Below are positions 33,365 to 42,873 of a DNA stretch of 64,000 nt, one piece after another. Position 1 is the first letter of the stretch; each line of letters opens with the position of its first letter. The translations under genes and the position numbers were made by a program. Source of the DNA: Rhizobium esperanzae (GTDB lineage: Bacteria; Pseudomonadota; Alphaproteobacteria; Rhizobiales; Rhizobiaceae); contig NZ_MXPU01000003.1 of assembly GCF_002204185.1 (NCBI RefSeq), positions 310,001 to 374,000 on the forward strand, written 5' to 3'. The notes beneath the pieces were generated by a model. The model saw only the letters and a program-made list of their open reading frames with translations, searched no databases and was not told the DNA's origin.

Positions 33365-34423
33365 TTGCCGGACATTCGTGACGTCGAGATCATCGCGCCC
33401 AATTTCAAGCGCCGGCTCTCCGGCGTCACGTCGACCATCGTCCAGCTGATCCCATGCCAGATCCGGCTCGGCATCCGGATCGTGACCCTCGGCCCCGGCC
33501 TGCCGGAAGGCCTGCCGAAACTGGGGTGGTCACAGCTCCCTGGTCTGTGGCGCAAGCCGGCGCGCCGGCGCCATCGCGTCTGGCACGCCCGGCGCAACAA
33601 TGAGATGGCCGCCGGCATCCTGCTTCGCCATTTCTTTCGCATGCCGTTGAAGCTCATCTTCACCTCGGCCGCGCAACGCCGCCACACCGCCTATACGAAA
33701 TGGCTGATCCGCCGCATGGACGCGGTGATCGCAACCAGCGACCGTTCCGGCTCCTTCCTCGAAGTGCCGCACACCGTCATCCAGCATGGCGTCGACCTTT
33801 CTCTCTTCCATCCGCCGGAAACGGCCGAGGACGGCATTGCTGCGACCGGCCTGCCCGGCCGTTATCTCGTCGGCTGCTTCGGCCGCGTTCGCCATCAGAA
33901 AGGCACCGATCTCTTCGTCCAGACGATGATCGAACTCTTGCCACAGCACCCCGAATGGACGGCCGTCGTCTCCGGCCGCGTGACGGCGGAGCACGTGGGC
34001 TTTGGCGAAAAGCTCAAGGCCGATGTCGCCGCCGCCGGCCTCGCCGACCGTATCCTTTTCCTCGGCGAAGTGCCTGACATCAAGGTCTGGTATCGCCGCC
34101 TGACGCTTTACGTCGCCCCTTCCCGCAACGAAGGCTTCGGCCTGACGCCGCTCGAAGCCATGGCGTCACGGACCGCCGTGGTGGCATCGGATGCGGGCGC
34201 CTATGCCGAGCTCATCGCCGAAGGCGAGACTGGCTCGGTGGTGGCCGCCGGCGATGGTGAGGCGCTGACGCGGGCAATCGCGCCCTATATCGCAGATCCG
34301 GCGCTGGCGATCGCGCATGGCGAGAATGCGTTGCGTCATGTCCGGGCGAATTTCGCGCTGGAGAAGGAAGCAAACGCGATCGGCGCAGTCTACGATCGCC
34401 TTCTCGGCGGCAATCGCGGCTGA
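33365..34423 (+). CDS. lpcC: LPS core mannosyltransferase (LpcC/LpsB type, GT4)
   Basis: 352 residues from a TTG start (MPDIRDVEIIAPNFKRRLSG); no in-frame ATG lies upstream. GT-B fold: 'VGCFGRVRHQKGTDLFVQTM' opens the nucleotide-sugar domain, and the donor-binding E-x7-E motif is 'RNEGFGLTPLEAMASRTAVV' (~255-274). The family adds mannose to Kdo in the inner lipopolysaccharide core of rhizobia. The S. meliloti counterpart lpsB is also linked to greA, which supports the symbol. It acts on the cytoplasmic face of the inner membrane. Confidence 0.85.
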   Translation: MPDIRDVEIIAPNFKRRLSGVTSTIVQLIPCQIRLGIRIVTLGPGLPEGLPKLGWSQLPGLWRKPARRRHRVWHARRNNEMAAGILLRHFFRMPLKLIFTSAAQRRHTAYTKWLIRRMDAVIATSDRSGSFLEVPHTVIQHGVDLSLFHPPETAEDGIAATGLPGRYLVGCFGRVRHQKGTDLFVQTMIELLPQHPEWTAVVSGRVTAEHVGFGEKLKADVAAAGLADRILFLGEVPDIKVWYRRLTLYVAPSRNEGFGLTPLEAMASRTAVVASDAGAYAELIAEGETGSVVAAGDGEALTRAIAPYIADPALAIAHGENALRHVRANFALEKEANAIGAVYDRLLGGNRG

Positions 34424-34469
34424 GCGGAGCGAGAAGCGGCCTCTTGAAAAGGACGGCCACCCCTCCTCC

Positions 34470-34546
34470 GTCATGCTCGGGCTTGTCCTGAGCATCTGCC
34501 TCGGGTCGATAGGGCAGCAGATCCTCGGCACAAGGCCGAGGATGAC
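34470..34546. repeat. Palindromic intergenic repeat of the GTCATGCTCGGGCTTGTCC type
   Basis: A 30-base half ('gtcatgctcgggcttgtcc' then 'tgagcatctgc') is followed ~17 bases later by its imperfect inverse ('gcagatcctcggcacaagg' then 'ccgaggatgac'). This is a short dispersed repeat common in alphaproteobacterial intergenic DNA. A further GC hairpin (CGGCCCGTC / GACGGGCCG, ~34579-34603) lies between it and dctA and may terminate one or both convergent genes. Confidence 0.65.
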
Positions 34547-34640
34547 GTCGCATAGAGAACGAGATCTATCGACAAGCGAACGGCCCGTCGGATGACGGGC
34601 CGCTGCAAATATTCAGAATGACGAACAGGTCGGCCTGCTA

Positions 34641-35975
34641 TTATTCCGCCGGCTGAAGTCCGCCGGCCGCAGCGCCCTCTTCCGCCTGGCCGCCCAGCGC
34701 TCTAGCGAGCCGCGCCGTATCCAGCTCGTTTTCCCAACGGGCCACGACGATCGTCGCGACCGCATTGCCGACAAGGTTGGTCAGCGCGCGGCACTCCGAC
34801 ATGAAGCGGTCGATGCCGAGGATGAGCGCCATGCCGGCGACCGGCACGGAGGGCACGACGGAGAGCGTCGCGGCAAGGGTGATGAAGCCGGCACCGGTGA
34901 TGCCAGCGGCACCCTTGGAGCTCAGCATCGCCACCAGGAGCAGCAGGATCTGGTCGCCCCAGGAGAGATTGATGCCGGTTGCCTGGGCGATGAAGAGGGC
35001 TGCCAGCGTCATGTAGATGTTGGTACCGTCGAGGTTGAAGGAATAGCCAGTCGGAATGACGAGGCCGACGACCGAGCGCTTGCAGCCGGCCTTTTCCATC
35101 TTGTTCATCAGGCCCGGAAGGGCGGCTTCCGAGGACGAAGTGCCGAGCACCAGCAAGAGCTCTTCCTTGATGTAGCGCAGCAGCGCCACGATCGAGAAGC
35201 CGTTGTAGCGGGCGACCGCGCCGAGCACGATGAAGACGAAGAGCAGCGACGTGATGTAGAACGTGCCGATCAGCATGGCGAGGTTGGCGATCGATCCGAC
35301 GCCATACTTGCCGATGGTGAAGGCCATGGCGCCGAAGGCGCCGATCGGGGCAGCCTTCATCAGAATGGCGACGAGCTTGAAGACCGGAGCCGTCAGGGCG
35401 TTGAGGAAATTGACGACCTGCTCGCCCTTTTCGCCGACCATGGCGAGCGCGATGCCGAAGAGCACCGAGAAGAACAGCACCTGCAGAATATCGCCGTCGG
35501 CAAAGGCGCCGACGATCGTCGTCGGGATGATATTCGTCAGGAAGCCGACGATGCTCTGCTCATGCGCCTTATCGGCAAAGGTGGCAACGGCCTTCGGGTC
35601 GAGCGAAGCCGGATCGATGTTCATGCCGGCGCCGGGCTGCACGACATTGGCGACGATCATGCCGATCACCAGCGCCAGCGTCGAGAACGTCAGGAAGTAC
35701 AGCATCGCCTTGCCGGCGACGCGGCCGACCTTCTTCAGGTCGCTCATGCCGGCAATGCCGGTTGCGACCGTCAGAAAGATCACCGGCGCTATGACCATCT
35801 TAACCAGCTTGATGAAGGCGTCGCCGAGCGGCTTCAACTGGGTGCCGAGATCGGGATAGAAATGGCCGAGAAGGATACCCGCCGCGATGGCGGCGAGAAC
35901 CTGAACATAAAGATGAGTATAAAAAGGCTTCCTGCCCTTGCTGTCTGCGACTGCATCCAATGGTGCTGCGATCAT
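34641..35975 (-). CDS. dctA: C4-dicarboxylate transport protein DctA
   Basis: 444 residues, the length of rhizobial DctA, an inner-membrane Na+/H+-coupled glutamate/dicarboxylate symporter. Motifs: '[17 protein letters not shown]' at the start, '[17 protein letters not shown]', the serine-rich re-entrant loop '[19 protein letters not shown]' and '[19 protein letters not shown]'. It takes up succinate, fumarate and malate and is needed for nitrogen-fixing bacteroids. The ATG has a perfect AGGAGGATATC site. It is transcribed from a sigma-54 promoter divergent from dctBD. Confidence 0.98.
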   Translation of the reverse strand: MIAAPLDAVADSKGRKPFYTHLYVQVLAAIAAGILLGHFYPDLGTQLKPLGDAFIKLVKMVIAPVIFLTVATGIAGMSDLKKVGRVAGKAMLYFLTFSTLALVIGMIVANVVQPGAGMNIDPASLDPKAVATFADKAHEQSIVGFLTNIIPTTIVGAFADGDILQVLFFSVLFGIALAMVGEKGEQVVNFLNALTAPVFKLVAILMKAAPIGAFGAMAFTIGKYGVGSIANLAMLIGTFYITSLLFVFIVLGAVARYNGFSIVALLRYIKEELLLVLGTSSSEAALPGLMNKMEKAGCKRSVVGLVIPTGYSFNLDGTNIYMTLAALFIAQATGINLSWGDQILLLLVAMLSSKGAAGITGAGFITLAATLSVVPSVPVAGMALILGIDRFMSECRALTNLVGNAVATIVVARWENELDTARLARALGGQAEEGAAAGGLQPAE

Positions 35976-36066
35976 GATATCCTCCTAAGGGCTCGCCCGG
36001 AACGAACTCCGGCCTCCCGAGCCGTTCGCTTCACTCCAACAGCTCAGCCGTTGTTGCGCTGTTCTT

Positions 36067-36082
36067 CGCAATCGCCGTGCCA
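36067..36082 (-). promoter_or_regulatory. Sigma-54 (-24/-12) promoter of dctA
   Basis: On the minus strand the sequence reads TTGGCACGGCGATTGCGA, matching TGGCACG-N4-TTGC. It lies ~90-105 bp upstream of the dctA ATG, with DctD-type sites further upstream. Confidence 0.85.
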
Positions 36083-36155
36083 ATTTCGTGCCATCCGCAT
36101 AAGCCGTTGTTTTCATCTCAGAAAAAATTTCTGACGGGCCAACAACCGATCCTGA

Positions 36156-36212
36156 CAATGCGAAAACCCACACAAATCCATTTGCGTCCCGTGCGGAAAA
36201 ATGCACAAATCC
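36156..36212. promoter_or_regulatory. Two tandem DctD-type upstream activator sites
   Basis: Two related 23-24-mers: TGCGAAAACCCACACAAATCC (36159-36179, with 'caa' before) and TGCGGAAAAATGCACAAATCC (36192-36212). They share TGCG-N-AAAA-N3-CACAAATCC and are offset by 33 bp, about three helical turns. They lie 75-130 bp upstream of the dctA -24 element, as expected for an NtrC-class enhancer. The second overlaps the annotated 5' end of dctB. Confidence 0.7.
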
Positions 36213-38075
36213 GTCATGTCCTTGTCAGTCTCGCAAAGGCTTTGGCCCTCCCTGCCCTTGCACCACCGCATTCGCCGGATGTGGTGGGCCTATGTGGTGC
36301 TCGCCCTTTCGGCCGTCGTCGGAGGTCTCTTGGCGAGTGGCGAGGTCGGCCGGCGCCGGGCGGAAGCGGCCCTGGAGGAACAGGCCCGCACCGATGCGAG
36401 GATGAACGTGGCGCTGCTGCGCACCGTCCTCGAAAAATACCGGGCGCTGCCCTTCGTGCTGTCGCAAGATACCACGCTCGCCGCCGCCCTGGCGGGACGC
36501 GACGCTGGCACGTTCGAGCAGTTGAACCGGAAGCTTGAGACGCTGGCCGCCGGTACGAAGGCCGCCGTCATCTACGTCATCGACAAGGATGGTATCGCGG
36601 TTTCGGCCAGCAACTGGCGTGAACCGACGAGCTTCGTCGGCAACGACTATCGTTTCCGCGAGTATTTTCGGGGCGCCGTCGCTCAAGGGCAGGCCGAGCA
36701 TTTCGCGCTCGGCACCGTCAGCAAGAAGCCCGGTCTTTATATTTCGCAGCGGATATCAGGCAGCAACGGTCTCCTGGGCGTCGTCGTCGTCAAGGTGGAA
36801 TTCGACGATGTCGAGGCGGATTGGCATGCCTCGGGCGCCCCGTCCTACGTCATCGACGATCGCGGCATCGTCCTCATCACCAGCGTTCCCTCCTGGCGAT
36901 TCATGACGATCGGCCGCATTGCCGAGGATCGGCTGACCGCGATCCGCGAGAGCCTTCAATTCGGCGACGCGCCGCTGCAGCCGCTGCCGCTCGATATCAT
37001 CAGGCACCTTGGCGACAGGCTTGCTGTCGTCGAGATCGTCACGCCCGGCGGCGCCGGAAAGACCAGCTTTCTCGATGTCGGGATGCCGATCCCTGCGACA
37101 GGCTGGCATCTGCAGCATCTTGTTGCATTGGGGCCGTCCGTCGATGCGGCGGTCCGCGAAACGCGCATGCAGGCGCTGCTCTTGCTATTGCCGCTCCTGG
37201 CGGGGGCAGCCTTCCTCTTGCGGCGCCGCCAGACGATCACCCTCAGGATCTTCAGGGAGCAGCAGGCGCGCGAAGAACTGGAACATCGCGTGGCCGAGCG
37301 GACGCTGGATCTCAGCCAGGCGCGCGATCGCCTCCAGGCCGAGATCGCCGGCCATCGCAGCACCGAGCAGAAGCTGCAGGCGGTGCAGCAGGATCTGGTG
37401 CAGGCCAACCGGCTGGCGATCCTGGGGCAGGTTGCCGCCGGTGTCGCCCATGAGATCAACCAGCCGGTGGCGACCATCCGCGCCTATGCGGACAATGCCC
37501 GCACCTTCCTCGACCGCGGCCAGACGGCGCGCGCCGGTCAAAATCTCGAAAACATCGCCGCACTGACGGAGCGCATCGGCTCGATCACCGAGGAACTGAA
37601 GACCTTCGCCCGCAAGGGCCGCGGTGGCGCCGAGCCGACAGGCTTGAAGGACGTCATCGAGGGGGCGGTGATGCTGCTGCGCAGCCGCTTTGCCGGCCGC
37701 ATGGATACGCTCGATATCGCGCTGCCACCGGCCGAGCTGCAGGTCATGGGCAGCCGGATCCGCCTCGAGCAGGTGCTCATCAACCTGCTTCAGAACGCCC
37801 TGGAGGCCGTGGCGCCGAAGGCCGAAGAGGGGCGCGTCGAGGTCAGGACATCGGCCGATGCGGAGACGGTGACGCTGACGGTTGCCGACAACGGCCCCGG
37901 CATTTCTCCTGAAATCCGCAAAGGCCTGTTCACGCCGTTCAACACCTCGAAGGAAAAAGGTCTCGGCCTCGGGCTTGTCATCTCCAAGGATATCGTCGGC
38001 GATTACGGCGGCCGAATGGAGGTCGAGAGCGATGGCGAGGGAAGCCGGTTCATCGTTCATCTGAGGAAGGCTTGA
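36201..38075 (+). CDS. dctB: C4-dicarboxylate sensor histidine kinase DctB
   Basis: 624 residues; starting at the second ATG (36216, [10 protein letters not shown]) would clear the activator site. An N-terminal membrane helix ('[20 protein letters not shown]') and a second near residue 310 ('[19 protein letters not shown]') bracket a periplasmic sensor of ~270 residues (tandem PAS-like, '[16 protein letters not shown]'). A cytoplasmic coiled coil leads to the phosphorylated His in '[20 protein letters not shown]' (~412-431), then N box '[14 protein letters not shown]' and G boxes '[12 protein letters not shown]' and '[12 protein letters not shown]'. It phosphorylates DctD, whose gene starts 4 bp later. 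Confidence 0.97.
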   Translation: MHKSVMSLSVSQRLWPSLPLHHRIRRMWWAYVVLALSAVVGGLLASGEVGRRRAEAALEEQARTDARMNVALLRTVLEKYRALPFVLSQDTTLAAALAGRDAGTFEQLNRKLETLAAGTKAAVIYVIDKDGIAVSASNWREPTSFVGNDYRFREYFRGAVAQGQAEHFALGTVSKKPGLYISQRISGSNGLLGVVVVKVEFDDVEADWHASGAPSYVIDDRGIVLITSVPSWRFMTIGRIAEDRLTAIRESLQFGDAPLQPLPLDIIRHLGDRLAVVEIVTPGGAGKTSFLDVGMPIPATGWHLQHLVALGPSVDAAVRETRMQALLLLLPLLAGAAFLLRRRQTITLRIFREQQAREELEHRVAERTLDLSQARDRLQAEIAGHRSTEQKLQAVQQDLVQANRLAILGQVAAGVAHEINQPVATIRAYADNARTFLDRGQTARAGQNLENIAALTERIGSITEELKTFARKGRGGAEPTGLKDVIEGAVMLLRSRFAGRMDTLDIALPPAELQVMGSRIRLEQVLINLLQNALEAVAPKAEEGRVEVRTSADAETVTLTVADNGPGISPEIRKGLFTPFNTSKEKGLGLGLVISKDIVGDYGGRMEVESDGEGSRFIVHLRKA

Positions 38076-38079
38076 GATC

Positions 38080-39426
38080 ATGGACATGGCCATACCCGTT
38101 GCTTTGATCGACGATGACGGCGATCTGCGCCGCGCCACGGCCCAGACGCTGGAGCTCGCCGGCTTCTCCGTTTCCGCCTATGACGGCGCCAAAGCGGCGC
38201 TGGCCGACCTGCCGGCCGACTTTTCCGGCCCGGTCGTCACCGATATCCGCATGCCCGAGATCGACGGGCTGCAGCTGTTCGCCACGCTTAAAGACATGGA
38301 TGCCGACCTGCCCGTCATCCTGATGACCGGCCACGGCGATATCCCGATGGCCGTCCAGGCCATCCAGGACGGCGCCTATGATTTCATCGCCAAACCCTTC
38401 CCGGCCGACCGGCTCGTCCAGAGCGTCCGCCGCGCCAGCGAGAAACGTCGGCTTGTTCTGGAAAACCGCATGCTGCGCAAGGCTGCCGACGATGCACAGG
38501 AGACTTTGCCGCTGATCGGCCAGACGCCGGTCATGGACAATCTCAGGAAGATCCTTCGCCACATCGCCGATACCGATGTCGACGTGCTGGTCGCCGGCGA
38601 GACCGGCAGCGGCAAGGAAGTGGTGGCGCAGATCCTGCATCAGTGGAGCCATCGCCGAAACGGCAATTTCGTGGCACTGAACTGCGGGGCGCTGCCCGAA
38701 ACCGTCATCGAAAGCGAGCTGTTCGGTCACGAAGCCGGCGCCTTTACCGGCGCCCAGAAGCGCCGCACCGGCCGCATCGAACATGCAAGCGGCGGCACGC
38801 TGTTCCTCGACGAGATCGAGAGCATGCCTCTCGCCACGCAGGTCAAGATGCTGCGGGTGCTGGAGATGCGCGAAATAACCCCGCTCGGCACCAACGAGGT
38901 GCGCCCAGTCGACCTGCGCGTCGTAGCGGCCGCCAAGATCGACCTTGGCGACCCCGAGGTGCGCGGCGATTTTCGCGAGGACCTCTATTACCGGCTGAAT
39001 GTCGTGACAATTTCGATTCCGCCGCTGAGGGAGCGTCGCGACGATATTCCGCTGCTGTTTTCCCACTTTGCCGCCCGCGCCGCCGAGCGCTTCCGCCGCG
39101 ACGTGCCGCAGCTTTCGGAGGCGGTTCGCCGCCACCTCGCCTCGCATCCCTGGCCCGGCAACGTCCGCGAACTCTCCCATTATGCCGAACGCGTGGTGCT
39201 GGGCGTCGAAGGCGCCGCCGCCCCGTCCCTTCCCCCACAACCGACCGGCGGCACACTGCCCGAACGGCTGGAACGCTACGAGGCGGAAATCATCCGCGAC
39301 GCGCTCGCCAGCAATGACGGCGACGTGCGCCGCACCATCGAAGCGCTCGGCATTCCGAGAAAGACCTTTTACGACAAGCTGCAACGCCATGGCATCAACC
39401 GGGGCGGCTATGCCTCGCGCAAATAG
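38080..39426 (+). CDS. dctD: C4-dicarboxylate response regulator DctD (sigma-54 activator)
   Basis: 448 residues in three domains. The receiver (1-~120) has acidic pocket 'LIDDDGDLR' and phospho-acceptor Asp in '[16 protein letters not shown]'. The AAA+ domain (~145-380) has Walker A '[16 protein letters not shown]', the sigma-54 contact loop '[16 protein letters not shown]' and '[12 protein letters not shown]'. The Fis-type HTH at the C terminus is '[20 protein letters not shown]'. It activates dctA through the tandem upstream sites. It is the second gene of dctBD. Confidence 0.97.
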   Translation: MDMAIPVALIDDDGDLRRATAQTLELAGFSVSAYDGAKAALADLPADFSGPVVTDIRMPEIDGLQLFATLKDMDADLPVILMTGHGDIPMAVQAIQDGAYDFIAKPFPADRLVQSVRRASEKRRLVLENRMLRKAADDAQETLPLIGQTPVMDNLRKILRHIADTDVDVLVAGETGSGKEVVAQILHQWSHRRNGNFVALNCGALPETVIESELFGHEAGAFTGAQKRRTGRIEHASGGTLFLDEIESMPLATQVKMLRVLEMREITPLGTNEVRPVDLRVVAAAKIDLGDPEVRGDFREDLYYRLNVVTISIPPLRERRDDIPLLFSHFAARAAERFRRDVPQLSEAVRRHLASHPWPGNVRELSHYAERVVLGVEGAAAPSLPPQPTGGTLPERLERYEAEIIRDALASNDGDVRRTIEALGIPRKTFYDKLQRHGINRGGYASRK

Positions 39427-39432
39427 GCTGTT

Positions 39433-39900
39433 TCAGACTTCGACCAGTCCCAGCTTCTTCACCTGCCGGATCGTCAGCATGGTGCGCACGGTATCGACAT
39501 GTTCGTTCGCCGTCAGCACCTCGATGACGAAATCCTGGAAATGGGTGAGGTTTTCCGCCACACAATGCAGCAGGAAATCGCTGTCGCCCGAAACCATCCA
39601 GGCCTGGCGCACCAACGGCCACTCGGTGGTGGCGGCGGCAAACGCCTTGAGATTGCCTTCCGACTGATGTTTGAGCCCGACCATGCAGAAGGCGACCAGA
39701 TCGAATCCGAGCTTCGGGCTGTTCAGCATGGCGTGATAGCCTTCGATGATGCCGGCTTCCTCGAGCTTGCGCACCCGGCGCAGGCAGGGCGGCGCCGAAA
39801 TACCGACGCGATCGGCGAGTTCGACATTGGTCATGCGGCCGTCGGCCTGCAGCTCCCGGAGGATCTTTATGTCGATGACATCGAGCTCGGTGCGACCCAC
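39433..39900 (-). CDS. Lrp/AsnC family transcriptional regulator
   Basis: 155 residues from a GTG start (VGRTELDVIDIKILRELQAD); no in-frame ATG fits, and a ribosome-like GAAAGG precedes it. N-terminal winged helix 'MTNVELADRVGISAPPCLRRVRKLEEAGII' (~23-52) and C-terminal ligand-binding RAM domain ('VRQAWMVSGDSDFLLHCVAENL', 'VRTMLTIRQVKK'). It is divergent from trxB. The longer frame that runs through the trxB locus is spurious. It is convergent with dctD, 6 bp apart. Confidence 0.9.
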   Translation of the reverse strand: MGRTELDVIDIKILRELQADGRMTNVELADRVGISAPPCLRRVRKLEEAGIIEGYHAMLNSPKLGFDLVAFCMVGLKHQSEGNLKAFAAATTEWPLVRQAWMVSGDSDFLLHCVAENLTHFQDFVIEVLTANEHVDTVRTMLTIRQVKKLGLVEV

Positions 39901-40131
39901 ATCATGGCCTTTCTTTAATTCTCCGCGGCGAGCTTCTATATAAAGCTGCGGAATACGCAAGAAAGTTTCAAGCCGATGACGGATTCTTGCACAACAGGGT
40001 GATTTGCCTTGTTGGTAACGCAAGGCTGCCCTTGAATAAAAGCATTGGACGTTCATAAATGGCGCATGGACCGCGAAACGGCCGCAATCGCCTTTTAGCC
40101 GCCGCCCTCCTGCCAGTCGAAAGGAAATGAC

Positions 40132-41106
40132 ATGCCCGCCCGCCACACGAAGGTGCTCATCATCGGTTCCGGACCCGCCGGCTATACTGCCGCGGTCTAC
40201 GCCGCGCGCGCCATGCTGAAGCCGGTTCTGATCGCCGGCCTCGAACAGGGCGGCCAGCTGATGATCACCACCGATGTCGAGAACTATCCGGGCTTTGCCG
40301 ATCCGATCCAAGGTCCCTGGCTGATGGACCAGATGCTGCAGCAGGCAAAACATGTCGGCGCCGAGATCGTCAACGACCTCGTGACCGAGGTCGACATGAA
40401 CCAGCGGCCGTTCGTCGCCCGCACCGACAGCGGCCAGGTCTGGACCGCCGATACGCTGATCATTGCCACCGGCGCCAAGGCCAAGTGGCTCGGCATCGAA
40501 AGCGAACAGCATTTCCAGGGCTTCGGCGTTTCGGCCTGTGCCACCTGCGACGGTTTCTTCTATCGCAACAAGGACGTGATCGTCGTCGGCGGCGGCAACA
40601 GCGCCGTCGAAGAGGCGCTGTATCTCTCCAACATTGCCAAGTCGGTGACATTGGTACATCGCCGCGACACTTTCCGCGCCGAGAAAATCCTGCAGGAACG
40701 TTTGTTCGCCAAGGAAAACGTCAAGGTGCTGTGGAACACCGAAGTGGCCGAAATAACCGGCACGCCGGCCAAGCCCCCGATGCCGCAATCCGTCACCGGC
40801 GCCCGCCTGCGCGACGTCAGGACCGGTGCGATCACCGAGATGCCGATCGACGGCGTCTTCGTCGCCATCGGCCATGCGCCGGCAACCGAACTCTTCAAGG
40901 ACAAGCTGAAGCTGAAGGACAACGGCTATCTCTGGACCGCGCCGGATTCGACCGCGACCAGCCTTGAGGGTGTTTATGCCGCCGGCGACGTGACCGACGA
41001 CACATTCCGTCAGGCCGTCACCGCCGCCGGCATGGGCTGCATGGCAGCGCTCGAAGCCGAGCGATATCTGACGGGTCACATGCCCGTCGCCGTGGCCGCG
41101 GAGTAA
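40132..41106 (+). CDS. trxB: Thioredoxin reductase
   Basis: 324 residues. FAD-binding 'IIGSGPAGYTAAVYAARA' (~10-27), redox-active dithiol C136-A-T-C139 in 'SACATCDGFFY', NADPH-binding 'VVGGGNSAVEEALYL' (~151-165) and C-terminal FAD segment 'GVYAAGDVTDDTFRQAV'. It reduces thioredoxin with NADPH. ATG with ribosome site GAAAGGAAATGAC. The LysR gene starts within 25 bp, so the two are likely cotranscribed. Confidence 0.98.
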   Translation: MPARHTKVLIIGSGPAGYTAAVYAARAMLKPVLIAGLEQGGQLMITTDVENYPGFADPIQGPWLMDQMLQQAKHVGAEIVNDLVTEVDMNQRPFVARTDSGQVWTADTLIIATGAKAKWLGIESEQHFQGFGVSACATCDGFFYRNKDVIVVGGGNSAVEEALYLSNIAKSVTLVHRRDTFRAEKILQERLFAKENVKVLWNTEVAEITGTPAKPPMPQSVTGARLRDVRTGAITEMPIDGVFVAIGHAPATELFKDKLKLKDNGYLWTAPDSTATSLEGVYAAGDVTDDTFRQAVTAAGMGCMAALEAERYLTGHMPVAVAAE

Positions 41107-41128
41107 GATCGGCATGAGAGGCGGGGGA

Positions 41129-42025
41129 ATGCCACTGGATTGGGACAAGCTGCGTATTTTCCACGCGGCGGCCGAGGCGGGTTCTTTCACGCATGCGGCG
41201 GATAAGCTGCATCTGTCCCAATCCGCCATCAGCCGCCAGGTGAGCGCGCTCGAGCAGGATGTCGGCACCAAGCTGTTTCACCGCCATGCGCGCGGCCTGA
41301 TTCTGACGGAACAGGGCGAACTGCTCTATCGCACCGCTCATGACGTGCTGCTGAAGCTCGAAACCGTGAAGATGCAGTTGACCGAGACGACGGAAACGCC
41401 GTCCGGCAAGCTGCGCGTCACGACAACGGTCGGTCTCGGCCAGGGCTGGCTAACCGACAAGATCCAGGAATTCCTGCAGCTCTACCCAGACGTTCAGATC
41501 CAGCTGATCCTCGACAATGAGGAAGTGGATGTGAACATGCGTCATGCCGACTGCGCGATCCGTCTGCGCCAGCCGCAGCAGTCCGACCTCATTCAGCGCA
41601 AACTCTTCACCGTGCATATGCACGTTTATGCGGCGCCCTCCTACATCAATCGCCATGGCGAGCCGCAGAAGATCGAGGATCTCGACAATCACCACATCAT
41701 CACCTTCGGCGAGCCGGCGCCGAGCTACCTGCTCGACGTCAACTGGCTTGAGGTCGCCGGCCGCTCCTCGGACAACAAGCGCATCCCGCATCTGCAGATC
41801 AACAGCCAGACCTCGATCAAGCGCGCCTGCCTGCTCGGAATCGGTGTCGCCTGCCTGCCGGACTATATCGTCGGGCGCGACCCCGGCCTTATTCAGCTGC
41901 CGATCAATGCCGACGTACCGTCTTTCGACACGTATTTCTGTTATCCCGACGAAATCAAGAATGCGGCCAAGCTGAAGGCTTTCCGTGATTTCATCGTCAG
42001 CAAGGCCAGAAACTGGAATTTTTAA
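41129..42025 (+). CDS. lsrB: LysR family regulator LsrB (VtlR-like)
   Basis: 298 residues from MPLDWDKLRIFHAAAEAGSF; the ATG 15 bases upstream is less likely because AGAGGCGGGGG precedes this one. N-terminal HTH 'AADKLHLSQSAISRQVSALE' (~23-42) and a C-terminal LysR sensor. Cysteines at 142, 234, 242 and 271 include the residues reported as redox-sensitive in rhizobial LsrB (numbering differs by a few). The gene order trxB-lsrB-tandem sRNAs matches S. meliloti. In relatives this regulator controls oxidative stress genes and AbcR sRNAs. Confidence 0.88.
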   Translation: MPLDWDKLRIFHAAAEAGSFTHAADKLHLSQSAISRQVSALEQDVGTKLFHRHARGLILTEQGELLYRTAHDVLLKLETVKMQLTETTETPSGKLRVTTTVGLGQGWLTDKIQEFLQLYPDVQIQLILDNEEVDVNMRHADCAIRLRQPQQSDLIQRKLFTVHMHVYAAPSYINRHGEPQKIEDLDNHHIITFGEPAPSYLLDVNWLEVAGRSSDNKRIPHLQINSQTSIKRACLLGIGVACLPDYIVGRDPGLIQLPINADVPSFDTYFCYPDEIKNAAKLKAFRDFIVSKARNWNF

Positions 42026-42107
42026 GCCAGATTTATGGAATGATTTCCATACTATGCATTGGGCGCATGACTGGCATGCACAAATGAGGGTTGCCGTTTG
42101 CCCATTA

Positions 42108-42243
42108 AACCACCATATCGCACATAGCTGATGCACATGGTGGCTTTTCCTCCCAGTTCCACCGCATTAGCTGTTCCCCTCTGGAGGTTTTTGAACCTTC
42201 ACACTTATAAGGGCCCTGGTTTTCCAGCGGCCCTCTTTTTTTT
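42108..42243 (+). ncRNA. AbcR-type trans-acting sRNA, upstream copy (alpha-r15 family; AbcR2 by position)
   Basis: The 5' hairpin CCACCAT (42110-42116) / ATGGTGG (42137-42143) is followed by an unpaired module around 'cccagttccaccgcattagc' and 'tgttcccctctggagg'. It ends in an intrinsic terminator (AGGGCC-CTGG / CCAG-GGCCCT) with 9 T at 42235-42243. A near-identical element lies 227 bp downstream. By family it is an Hfq-dependent repressor of ABC-transporter mRNAs. The 5' end is estimated. Confidence 0.88.
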
Positions 42244-42261
42244 GCCTTGCAGCTTAGGAAT

Positions 42262-42292
42262 ATGCCGCGCCGCAAAAAAATTGTGCGGCGCA
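42262..42292. other. Inverted repeat between the two sRNA genes
   Basis: ATGCCGCGCCGCA / TGCGGCGCAT flanking AAAAAAATTG. It lies just upstream of the second sRNA and could be a regulator operator or an additional terminator of the first transcript. Confidence 0.5.
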
Positions 42293-42334
42293 TAACAGGT
42301 ATGCACAAAAAAGCATTGAAACCTGCCTAAGGAA

Positions 42335-42465
42335 GCACCATATCCAACCCAGCTGATGCATTTCGTGGTTTCTCTCCCAGTTCCACCGCATTAGCTGTTC
42401 CCCTCTGGAGGTTATTGACCTTCACAATTCAAAGGGCCCTGGTTTTCCGGTGGCCCTCTTTTTTT
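42335..42465 (+). ncRNA. AbcR-type trans-acting sRNA, downstream copy (AbcR1 by position)
   Basis: It repeats the upstream copy: 5' part 'gcaccatatccaacccagctg', the shared core 'cccagttccaccgcattagc' with 'tgttcccctctggaggtt', and an intrinsic terminator (AGGGCC-CTGG...CCGG-TGGCCCT) ending in 7 T at 42459-42465. The core is nearly identical while the 5' arms differ, as in AbcR1/AbcR2 of S. meliloti and Agrobacterium. The 5' end is estimated. Confidence 0.88.
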
Positions 42466-42561
42466 GCCCAAAATTTACTCACGCGCCAAAAGCCGCCGCC
42501 TCACGTCTCCGTGATTTGCATATCGGCATGCGTCGAACCATATATCGAGAAAATTCGATTT

Positions 42562-42873
42562 ATGGATCGACCGACCGCGATGGATAAAGACGAAATCATC
42601 AAGGCACTCGCCCACCCCACCCGGATGGACATTCTGAGCTGGCTGAAGAATCCCGAGGAACATTTCCCCACGCAGGAGCATCCCTTCGAAATGGGCGTCT
42701 GCGCCAGCCAATTCGAGCGCTGCGGCCTATCCCAATCGACGGTTTCCGCCCATCTCGGAACGCTGCACCGCGCCGGTCTCGTCACCACCAAACGCGTCGG
42801 CCAGTGGATCTTCTACAAGCGCAACGAAGAAACGATCGCCGCTTTCCTCAAGCAGCTGACACAGGATCTTTAA
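42562..42873 (+). CDS. ArsR-like winged-helix regulator
   Basis: 103 residues from MDRPTAMDKDEIIKALAHPT; MDKDEI (42580) is an alternative start. Winged helix: 'ALAHPTRMDILSWLKNPEE', recognition helix 'CGLSQSTVSAHLGTLHRAGL', wing 'VTTKRVGQWIFYKRNEE'. Cysteines at 'GVCASQFERCGLS' may sense thiol-reactive or redox signals (inference). Its stop overlaps the MFS start (TAATG), so it probably autoregulates the regulator-MFS-OYE operon. In S. meliloti an equivalent regulator also follows the AbcR sRNAs. Confidence 0.88.
   Translation: MDRPTAMDKDEIIKALAHPTRMDILSWLKNPEEHFPTQEHPFEMGVCASQFERCGLSQSTVSAHLGTLHRAGLVTTKRVGQWIFYKRNEETIAAFLKQLTQDL

Noticed and set aside
39901..41271. N-terminal extension of the Lrp frame through trxB
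   Set aside because: It is antisense to trxB; the Lrp fold begins at the GTG at 39900.
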